Shown here one piece after another: positions 1 to 5,365 of a stretch of DNA of 10,742 nt. The DNA is taken from positions 1 to 10,742 of the forward strand of contig JAZNQO010000005.1 in NCBI GenBank assembly GCA_045590215.1. Direction: 5' to 3'. The stretch comes from RUG563 sp045590215 (GTDB lineage Bacteria > Bacillota > Clostridia > Christensenellales > Aristaeellaceae). The notes below the pieces were generated by a model that was given only the letters and a program-made list of their open reading frames with translations, was not told the origin of the DNA and ran no database searches. The stretch's first letter is position 1. Every line of letters starts with the position of its first letter. The position numbers and the translations under genes are program-made.

Positions 1-283
1 CGCCGTTTTTTACAGCCAGCATACCTTTCACCTGGGCAGAATTCTTCTTCTGCCGCACAGCCATCACCGGGGCATCGTGATTGGTGATGATTTCCGGCGC
101 ATCATCCAGCACAATGCGATCCCGCACATCATCGCAATCCTTCAGCAAAGGTTCAATCTCCCCCAGTACACCGGCCAGGGTGATTTTTAATTCTTTATTC
201 AGCCGCAGTGCTTCAATGGCCCCTTCCACATTGCACTGGGGCGCGTTATCGCCGCCCATGGCATCCAGATAGATGTGAATCAT
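1..283 (-). CDS. plsX: Phosphate acyltransferase PlsX, N-terminal part (cut by window edge)
   Basis: PlsX makes acyl-phosphate from acyl-ACP and phosphate, the first step of the PlsX/PlsY route to phosphatidic acid; it is a peripheral membrane enzyme. I translated the minus strand from the ATG at 283: the product begins MIHIYLDAMGGDNAP, which carries the family's N-terminal DAMGGDNAP signature (residues 7-15), and continues to a segment APEIITNHDAPVMAVRQKK that matches the conserved PlsX region before the glycine-rich part. Only 94 codons are present; the frame is open to base 1, so the gene continues beyond the window. A GGGAG sits 11 bases before the ATG. An in-frame ATG six codons upstream (at 301) is possible, but the later start gives the usual family N-terminus. 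A promoter lies about 50 bases upstream. Identification is firm for this fragment. Confidence 0.93.
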   Translation of the reverse strand, partial: MIHIYLDAMGGDNAPQCNVEGAIEALRLNKELKITLAGVLGEIEPLLKDCDDVRDRIVLDDAPEIITNHDAPVMAVRQKKNSAQVKGMLAVKNG

Positions 284-300
284 GTTTCTTTCAACTCCCA

Positions 301-312
301 TAAGTATACCTA
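301..312. promoter_or_regulatory. Imperfect palindrome in the plsX leader (possible operator)
   Basis: The leader holds TAAGTATACCTA, a 12-base near-palindrome (10 of 12 positions symmetric, centre GTATAC). It lies between the predicted plsX transcription start (near 332) and the start codon, where a repressor could act. In many Bacillota plsX is under FapR; this site is not a clean match to the FapR box as I remember it, so the regulator is left open. Confidence 0.25.
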
Positions 313-338
313 AACAGAACCCATGATAGGAACAAGTT

Positions 339-367
339 ATTTTATCACAATTCCCCTTTCTTGACAA
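339..367 (-). promoter_or_regulatory. SigA-type promoter for plsX
   Basis: On the minus strand there is a -35 TTGTCA (362-367) and a -10 TAAAAT (339-344) separated by exactly 17 bases. Each hexamer differs from the consensus at one position. Transcription would start near 332, giving a leader of about 50 bases before the plsX ATG at 283. Confidence 0.6.
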
Positions 368-436
368 GATATTCCCTCACCTTTATGGCAAAACCTCATC
401 CCCATTCCCCAAATGCGGCAACAGAAAGGAGCTTGC

Positions 437-465
437 TTGTTTTTTTTCACTCCATGCTGTATAAT
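437..465 (+). promoter_or_regulatory. SigA-type promoter for the M50 protease-scpAB block
   Basis: A -35-like TTGTTT (437-442) is followed after 17 bases by a perfect -10 TATAAT (460-465). Transcription would start near 472, just ahead of the first usable start codon of the M50 protease. This makes the longer reading frame beginning at 413 unlikely, because it would start upstream of its own promoter. Confidence 0.55.
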
Positions 466-478
466 AAGCATGATAAAA

Positions 479-1306
479 ATGGGAAAGAAGGCGAAAAATC
501 CTTTGAGCATTTTATCCGGTTTAGCAAATGACCCTCTCGGTACGATCATTACGCTCTTGTATCAGCTGCCGGCCATTTTGATTGCCCTGACACTGCATGA
601 AGTATCCCACGGGTATGTTGCCATGAAGTGCGGCGACCCCACGGCGCAAATGCTGGGCAGGTTATCCTTAAACCCAGTAAAGCACCTGGACCCCATCGGC
701 ACCATCTGCATGTTTCTGTTCGGCTTCGGTTATGCTCGCCCTGTACCTGTGAACCCAAGGAATTACCGCAATTTCCGCCGGGATGATATCCTGGTTTCCG
801 TAGCCGGAATTGCCATGAACCTGTGTCTCTTTTTGCTGGGCAGCCTTTTGATGGTGATTGTGCAGATGTTTATTTTCGATCCTGCGCTTTTCACCGAAAC
901 GCCACTCACCCACCACGATTTTCTTTCCTTCAACCGGCTGTATACCAACCTGCTTATGCAGGATTATCAGTTGTCCATCTGCGCCGAAATCGGCCTGACG
1001 GAATTTATCAAAAATCCCAGCCTTTTGTATATCCAAAGGTTTCTGATGTTCTTTTCGCTGATCAATTTAGGCCTTGCGGTTTTTAACCTCTTGCCTATCC
1101 CCCCTTTGGACGGCTATCATCTGTTCAACGATATCCTCTTCCGGGGCAAGCTGCACATTCCCTATAAGGTGATGCAGGGCATCTCCATCGTGTTTATCCT
1201 TCTGCTTGTGTTTACCAACGTCATCACTAACCTGCTTTCCGATGTGCGCTCTTTCCTGCAGGACGGCGTCATTCGGGGCTTATTATGGATTTTCGGGGTG
1301 CAATAA
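479..1306 (+). CDS. M50-family site-2-type membrane metalloprotease
   Basis: A polytopic zinc metalloprotease of the S2P/M50 superfamily, predicted to cut substrates within the membrane; its substrate cannot be told from sequence. From the start at 479 it has 275 residues. The zinc motif HEVSH (40-44) lies in the first hydrophobic helix (about 26-46) and is followed by the subgroup's GRLSLNPVKHLDPIG block (60-74). The third metal ligand is in NLLPIPPLDG (D211). Further hydrophobic segments are near 103-132, 185-205 and 233-253. The start is uncertain: ATG at 413 and 470 lie upstream of or at the predicted transcription start, ATG 479 has no clear ribosome site, and TTG 503 has AAGAAGG about 11 bases upstream and would give a family-typical N-terminus. 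Its stop abuts the scpA ATG, so the two are probably cotranscribed. The family call is strong, the exact start weak. Confidence 0.88.
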   Translation: MGKKAKNPLSILSGLANDPLGTIITLLYQLPAILIALTLHEVSHGYVAMKCGDPTAQMLGRLSLNPVKHLDPIGTICMFLFGFGYARPVPVNPRNYRNFRRDDILVSVAGIAMNLCLFLLGSLLMVIVQMFIFDPALFTETPLTHHDFLSFNRLYTNLLMQDYQLSICAEIGLTEFIKNPSLLYIQRFLMFFSLINLGLAVFNLLPIPPLDGYHLFNDILFRGKLHIPYKVMQGISIVFILLLVFTNVITNLLSDVRSFLQDGVIRGLLWIFGVQ

Positions 1307-2071
1307 ATGGCTATCACGCTGAAGCTCAGTCAATTTGAAGGGCCGCTGGATATGCTGCTTTTCCTGATTGGAAAGGCCAAAATCAATATCCGGGATATTT
1401 TCGTGTCGGAAGTGACGGATCAGTATATCCGTTCTGTTCAGGATGCGCCGGACTTGGATATGGACGATGCCAGCGCATTCATCGCCATGGCGGCCACCCT
1501 CTTGGAAATCAAAAGCCGCTCCCTGCTGCCCAAGCCCAAGGACGAAACGGAAGAGGAAGACCCGGAAGCAGCCCTCATCCGCCAATTGGAAGAATACCAG
1601 CGGTTCAAGCAAATCACGCAGGACATGCAGGGCTTTGAAAAGGCTGCTGCGCTGATGTATCAGAAGCTGCCGGAAGAATATCCCCTACCGCCTCCAACCT
1701 TAGAATTAACGGGGCTCACCATGGACGGCCTGCTGGCCGCTTTCGCAAGGGTGATGGCAAGAGTCCTGGAAGAGCCGGAAGAAGAGCCGGTGAAAACTGT
1801 CCGGCGTATCATCCGGGATGAATACACTGTACCCAGGTGTACCGCCCATATTCTTAAATATTTGAAAAAAGGCCCGGTGCAGTTTGACAAGCTGTTTTCC
1901 GAGCATCCCACACGGGACGAAGTGGTCACCCTGTTTCTGGCCGTACTGGAGCTTTTGCGCCTTGGCCGGGCCGGGGTTGTGCAGGACAGGGTTTTCGGGG
2001 AAATCTTGCTGGAGCCCCGTCAGCCGGAGCAAGGAATGGAAGGGGATTTGACCATTGATGGATACGAATGA
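1307..2071 (+). CDS. scpA: Segregation and condensation protein A (kleisin)
   Basis: ScpA is the kleisin of the bacterial SMC-ScpAB condensin; it bridges the two SMC ATPase heads and helps compact and segregate the chromosome. The 254-residue length is usual. The N-terminal domain carries the conserved FEGPLDMLLFL (10-20) and the helical region up to EIKSRSLLP (68-75) that in this family contacts the SMC neck. An acidic linker follows (DETEEEDPEAA, 79-89), then the central ScpB-binding part, and a C-terminal winged-helix segment (about 175-237) including RDEVVTLFLAVLELL, which binds the SMC head. The ATG directly follows the TAA of the protease gene, and the 3' end overlaps scpB, both signs of translational coupling. 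The SMC gene itself is not in the window. Confidence 0.95.
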   Translation: MAITLKLSQFEGPLDMLLFLIGKAKINIRDIFVSEVTDQYIRSVQDAPDLDMDDASAFIAMAATLLEIKSRSLLPKPKDETEEEDPEAALIRQLEEYQRFKQITQDMQGFEKAAALMYQKLPEEYPLPPPTLELTGLTMDGLLAAFARVMARVLEEPEEEPVKTVRRIIRDEYTVPRCTAHILKYLKKGPVQFDKLFSEHPTRDEVVTLFLAVLELLRLGRAGVVQDRVFGEILLEPRQPEQGMEGDLTIDGYE

Positions 2072-2606
2072 GCTTTCTCATGTGATTGAAGCCATCCTGT
2101 TTGTGGCAGGAGAGCCGGTGGAAGTGCATGAACTGCAGCGTGCACTGGACGTAACGGAAGATGAAACATGGCAGGCCATTGACGCGCTGAACAGCGATTA
2201 CAGCTATCACCGTCGGGGCATCTGCCTAAAACGCTTTGGCAACCATATTCAATTGTCCACACGCGCGGATTATGCGCCTTTCGTGGAGCGGCTTTTGCAG
2301 CCCATCCAGAAACAGTCCCTTTCCCAGTCCGCCATGGAAACACTGGCCGTTATCGCCTATCGCCAGCCCGTGACCAAGCTGGAAATTGAGGCCATCCGGG
2401 GCGTGAAATGCGATTATTCCGTCCAATCTTTAACCAACAAAAACCTGATCGAAGTGGTGGGCCGAAAGGAAACGCTTGGCCGTCCCATGCTTTATGGCAC
2501 CACAGATTTTTTCCTCTCCCATTTCGGCCTTTCTTCCCTCAACGATTTGCCAGCTCCGCCGGAAGCAGCCCCGGCTGCAGAAGACAGCGAACCCCTTGTT
2601 CCTTAA
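2058..2606 (+). CDS. scpB: Segregation and condensation protein B
   Basis: ScpB is a winged-helix protein that dimerises on the ScpA kleisin and regulates the SMC ATPase during chromosome condensation. The 182-residue product shows the family's EAILFVAGEP (11-20) at the start of the first winged helix, IAYRQPVTKLEIEAIRGV (99-116) in the second, and GRKETLGRPMLYGTTDFFL (135-153) near the end; a short proline/alanine/acidic tail follows. The start overlaps the end of scpA by 14 bases. AAGGGGA (2040-2046) is the ribosome site. ATG at 2058 is preferred over the immediately preceding TTG (2055), although the TTG has the better spacing. The overlap fits stoichiometric synthesis of the two subunits. 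Confidence 0.94.
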   Translation: MDTNELSHVIEAILFVAGEPVEVHELQRALDVTEDETWQAIDALNSDYSYHRRGICLKRFGNHIQLSTRADYAPFVERLLQPIQKQSLSQSAMETLAVIAYRQPVTKLEIEAIRGVKCDYSVQSLTNKNLIEVVGRKETLGRPMLYGTTDFFLSHFGLSSLNDLPAPPEAAPAAEDSEPLVP

Positions 2607-2628
2607 AGCAGAAAGGAGCGTTCTCCTG

Positions 2629-3795
2629 ATGAAAAAAGTGATTCTCATCGTGCTGGACAGCGCAGGTGTGGGGGCACTGCCGGATGCCGAAAAATTTGGC
2701 GATGCAGGAGCCAATACCATCGGCCATATTGCGCAAAATATGCCCCTTCATGTACCAAACATGGTGCAGATGGGGCTGGGGCATTTGCCCGGCCTTTCCC
2801 TGCCGCAAGCGGAAAAGGGCATTGGGGCTTATGGCCGTGCCAACGAAAAATCCATGGGCAAGGATACCACCACCGGCCACTGGGAAATGAGCGGCATCAT
2901 CCTGCCCCATCCCTTCCCCCTGTATCCGGAAGGCTTCCCCAAAGACGTGATGGATCGCTTTGAACAGGCCATCGGCACCAAAACCCTTGGCAATAAACCG
3001 GTCTCCGGCACCGCCATTTTGGACGAGTTGGGCGAAGAACACCTGCGCACAGGCTACCCCATTGTCTATACCTCCGGCGACAGCGTTTTCCAGATTGCCG
3101 CCCATGAACGCCTCTATCCCCCGGAAAAGCTCTATGAAATTTGCCGCATTGCAAGAGCACAATTGCAAGGCGAGCACGGTGTGGGCAGGGTGATTGCCCG
3201 TCCCTTCATCGGGGAAAAGGCCGGGGCATTTGTCCGCACGGGCAACCGCCGGGATTTCTCCCTGGAGCCCATCGCCCCCACCATGCTGGATGTGCTCATG
3301 GCGCAGGGGTTTGATACCTTGGCCGTGGGCAAGATTGAAGATATTTTCTCCCAAAAAGGCATTAGCAAAAGCAACCATGCCGCCGGAAACCCGGCCTGCA
3401 TTGACGCTGCGCTTGATTACCTGAAAACCGATTTCAACGGCTTGCTCTTTGTGAATCTTGTAGATTTTGATTCTCTGTACGGCCACCGCCGGGATATTGC
3501 AGGCTACGGCAAAGCATTGGAATATTTCGACAGCCGCATCCCGGAATTTACCGCCCTGATGAACGAAGACGACCTGCTCATCATCACCGCTGATCACGGC
3601 TGTGACCCCGCCCATCACGGCACAGACCACACAAGGGAATATATCCCCATCCTGTGCTACAGCAAAAAAATGAAAACCCTCACCCCCATCGGCACTCGTG
3701 ATACCTTTGCCGATCTTGCCGCCACCATCTGCGATTATCTGGGCGCAAAGGCAGATTTTGCCGCCGCATCCTTTGCCGACAAATTGGAGGAATAA
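2629..3795 (+). CDS. deoB: Phosphopentomutase
   Basis: DeoB (Drm) interconverts ribose-1-phosphate or deoxyribose-1-phosphate and the 5-phosphates, feeding the sugar of salvaged nucleosides into the pentose phosphate pathway. It is a cytosolic, manganese-dependent member of the alkaline phosphatase superfamily. The 388-residue protein begins MKKVILIVLDSAGVGALPDA, with metal ligand D10. The phospho-accepting threonine lies in GKDTTTGHWEM (77-87), and the remaining metal-site residues match D281 and H286 (DFDSLYGHRRD), D322 and H323 (TADHG) and H334 (GTDHTREYIP). I chose the ATG at 2629 because GAAAGGAG (2611-2618) lies 10 bases before it; the frame is open further upstream to 2476, but that stretch overlaps scpB. 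It follows scpB after 22 bases, with the PNP gene 3 bases beyond its stop. Confidence 0.95.
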   Translation: MKKVILIVLDSAGVGALPDAEKFGDAGANTIGHIAQNMPLHVPNMVQMGLGHLPGLSLPQAEKGIGAYGRANEKSMGKDTTTGHWEMSGIILPHPFPLYPEGFPKDVMDRFEQAIGTKTLGNKPVSGTAILDELGEEHLRTGYPIVYTSGDSVFQIAAHERLYPPEKLYEICRIARAQLQGEHGVGRVIARPFIGEKAGAFVRTGNRRDFSLEPIAPTMLDVLMAQGFDTLAVGKIEDIFSQKGISKSNHAAGNPACIDAALDYLKTDFNGLLFVNLVDFDSLYGHRRDIAGYGKALEYFDSRIPEFTALMNEDDLLIITADHGCDPAHHGTDHTREYIPILCYSKKMKTLTPIGTRDTFADLAATICDYLGAKADFAAASFADKLEE

Positions 3796-3798
3796 ACG

Positions 3799-4614
3799 AT
3801 GGAATACATGGAACGCATTGAAAACGCCGCTTCTGCCATTGAAAAGGCCATCGGCACGGCGGAAATCGCCGTTATTCTGGGCAGCGGCCTTGGGGATTTT
3901 GCATCCACCCTGTTTGATGTGCGCAGCATTCCTTACGGCGAAATTCCCTTCTTCCCCCACGCTTCCGTGCAGGGGCACGCAGGGGTTCTGTCTACGGGGC
4001 GCAAAGCCGGCAAACGCATCTTGGTCATGAGCGGCCGCTTCCACGCCTATGAAGGGCATGCCATGGCGGATGTGACGCTGCCCATCCGGGTGATGGCCAA
4101 GCTGGGCGTGAAAAAGCTTATCGTCACCAACGCCGCCGGGGCGGTGAACACCGCTTTCTATCCCGGCGACCTCATGCTCATTACCGATTATATCAACCTT
4201 TCCGGCATGAATCCCCTGATCGGCCAAAACTTGGACGCCTTTGGCACCCGCTTTCCCGATATGAGCAACGCTTTCAATAAAGACCTGCGCTCTCTGGCTC
4301 TCCAATGCGCCCAAACCCTCCAAATCCCCTTGCAGCAGGGCGTGTATACTTGGATGAGCGGCCCTTGCTACGAAACCCCGGCGGAAATCCGCATGGTGCG
4401 TATCATGGGCGGCGACGCCGTGGGCATGAGCACCGTGCCCGAAACCATCGTGGCTAACCACTGCGGCATCAAGGTTCTGGGCATTTCCTGCCTCACCAAT
4501 ATGGCAGCCGGCGTGCTGGATCAGCCCATCAACCATCAGGAAGTAATGGAAATGGGCCTTAAAGCCCGGGATCGCTTTGCTTCGCTTGTGACAGCCATCA
4601 TTGAAAGAATGTAA
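3799..4614 (+). CDS. punA: Purine nucleoside phosphorylase, trimeric PNP type
   Basis: This enzyme splits purine (deoxy)nucleosides with phosphate into the free base and (deoxy)ribose-1-phosphate; the adjacent DeoB consumes the sugar phosphate. The 271 residues show the class I (MTAP/PNP, human-like) hallmarks: GSGLG phosphate loop (28-32), GRFHAYEGH (79-87), TNAAGAVN (110-117), SGPCYETPAEIRM (187-199, with the purine-contacting glutamate), GDAVGMSTVPE (205-215) and the TNMAAG asparagine (N234). This pattern separates it from hexameric DeoD-type enzymes. GGAGG (3786-3790) overlaps the deoB stop and sits 8 bases before the ATG, so the two genes are coupled. A later in-frame ATG (3808) is less likely on spacing. 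The symbol is given as punA; pupG and deoD are used for the same protein in some genomes. Confidence 0.93.
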   Translation: MEYMERIENAASAIEKAIGTAEIAVILGSGLGDFASTLFDVRSIPYGEIPFFPHASVQGHAGVLSTGRKAGKRILVMSGRFHAYEGHAMADVTLPIRVMAKLGVKKLIVTNAAGAVNTAFYPGDLMLITDYINLSGMNPLIGQNLDAFGTRFPDMSNAFNKDLRSLALQCAQTLQIPLQQGVYTWMSGPCYETPAEIRMVRIMGGDAVGMSTVPETIVANHCGIKVLGISCLTNMAAGVLDQPINHQEVMEMGLKARDRFASLVTAIIERM

Positions 4615-4623
4615 TTGTGATAT

Positions 4624-4666
4624 TATGGGGCTCTGCCCCATACCCCGGCAGGGATATTATCCCTGC
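4624..4666. repeat. Double-hairpin module after the PNP gene
   Basis: Two perfect hairpins stand side by side just after the PNP stop. The first pairs TATGGGGC with GCCCCATA (4624-4642, loop TCT); the second pairs GCAGGGATA with TATCCCTGC (4648-4666, one-base loop). They are joined by CCCCG. No run of T follows directly, so this is not a textbook intrinsic terminator, although it may stall polymerase or protect the 3' end. A module with the same layout occurs after clpB (10608-10656). Confidence 0.7.
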
Positions 4667-4743
4667 AACCGGTAGCGGAAGCTTTTTTGTCGTTACTGCA
4701 TAACAGTTTTCCGCTGTAAGGTAAGAAAACGAAAATATGTGAA

Positions 4744-4872
4744 TATTTCCGGGCTGGGCGGTGTTCCACCGCCTGCCGGATGCCTTTGGCATCCGGGGAA
4801 AACGATAAAAAGACTGAGTGGGAAAATATATTTTCCCCTCAGTTTTTTACGTTTTCATTTTGCCCGGAAATA
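4744..4872. repeat. 129-base element: 11-bp terminal inverted repeats around three hairpins
   Basis: TATTTCCGGGC (4744-4754) and its exact complement GCCCGGAAATA (4862-4872) bound the element. Inside are a GGCGGTG/CACCGCC hairpin (4757-4773, loop TTC), a CCGGATGCC/GGCATCCGG hairpin (4776-4796, loop TTT) and a long terminator stem (4799-4855). As RNA it would fold into a closing stem with three branches. It could be a small non-autonomous insertion or a structured 3' end. No target-site duplication is visible at the ends, and it contains no convincing reading frame. Confidence 0.6.
4799..4855 (+). terminator. Rho-independent terminator of the protease-scpAB-deoB-PNP block
   Basis: The core pairs ACTGAG-t-GGGAAAA (4813-4826) with TTTTCCCCTCAGT (4831-4843) around a TATA loop and runs straight into T6. 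Complementarity continues outward through TAAAAA/TTTTTA and AAAACG/CGTTTT. The left arm differs from a perfect copy only by three single inserted bases. On the minus strand the stem is followed by CTTTTTA, so it may act in both directions. Confidence 0.85.
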
Positions 4873-5267
4873 CCATTGCAATCGCACTTTCTCAAGTTAC
4901 AGGCGCAAATTGCAAAGCCCACCCGTACAATATGTTCTCCGGGTGAAGTCCAGAGGTACAACCTCTGGTTCGGGGGGTCGGGGGCTGAATAAGCCCCCGA
5001 TACACCATTGCACAATCTTACTTTCCCAATCTACAGGCGCAAAAAGCAAAATCCACCCATGCAACGTGTTCGCCGGATGGAGTCCAGAGGTACGACCTCT
5101 GGTTTGGGGGTTCGGGGGCTGAATAAGCCCCTGATACTCCATTGCGCAATCGTACTTTCCAATCAACAGGCGCACAAAGCAAAATCCACCCATGCAACGT
5201 GTTCGCCGGATGGAGTCCAGAGGTACGACCTCTGGTTCGGGGGTTCGGGGGCTGAATAAGCCCCCGA
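4873..5267. repeat. Three tandem copies of a ~133-base non-coding unit
   Basis: Units begin with CCATTG at 4873, 5005 and 5139 (periods 132 and 134) and end at 5000, 5134 and 5267. Each holds an ACAGGCGCA box, a CCAGAGGT/ACCTCTGG hairpin with a 3-base loop (4950-4968, 5084-5102, 5217-5235) and a TCGGGGGCT/AGCCCCCGA hairpin with loop GAATA (4978-5000, 5112-5134, 5245-5267). Units 2 and 3 differ at only 2 of the last 89 positions but at about 5 of the first 41. In unit 2 the single stem change makes a G-T wobble, so the fold is kept. The periods are not both multiples of three, so a coding repeat is unlikely. The function is unknown; the units are too long and too few for CRISPR. Confidence 0.85.
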
Positions 5268-5311
5268 CCTTCTCCCTGTTCCGTCTCTATAAAAAGTGTT
5301 TTCGCTGCAAC

Positions 5312-5352
5312 AAAAAAGCACCCATCTCCATTCGTTTGGAAACGGGTGCTTT
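5312..5352 (-). terminator. Terminator of the PG-binding lipoprotein gene
   Basis: Read on the minus strand, AAAGCACCC (5344-5352) pairs with GGGTGCTTT (5315-5323), with an inner TCCA/TGGA pairing in the loop, and the stem runs into T6. It lies 13 bases after the lipoprotein stop. On the plus strand the stem is followed by CTTTTATTT, so it may also stop rightward transcription. Confidence 0.82.
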
Positions 5353-5365
5353 CTTTTATTTCACA

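Noticed and set aside
361..389. Rightward promoter from the perfect TTGACA at 361-366
   Set aside because: The hexamer 17 bases downstream is TATGGC, a poor -10; the TTGTTT/TATAAT pair at 437-465 is better and closer to the gene. The TTGACA largely coincides with the plsX -35 on the other strand.
2539..4641. 700-residue open frame on the minus strand opposite deoB and the PNP gene
   Set aside because: It is a shadow of two well-identified plus-strand genes in a codon-biased region; its product is rich in His/Gly/Ala without recognisable domains, and it spans the deoB-PNP junction.
5008..5035. A promoter in each repeat unit formed by TTGCNN and a TACAG-like hexamer
   Set aside because: The second hexamers are poor -10 matches and the spacing varies between units.
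4739..5259. Short open frames across the tandem repeats, with peptides such as HPCNVFAGWSPEVRP
   Set aside because: The repeat periods are 132 and 134 bases, so the frame shifts between copies; the hairpins, not a reading frame, are conserved.
4873..5267. CRISPR array
   Set aside because: Only three units of over 130 bases, conserved throughout with no unique spacers and no cas genes nearby.
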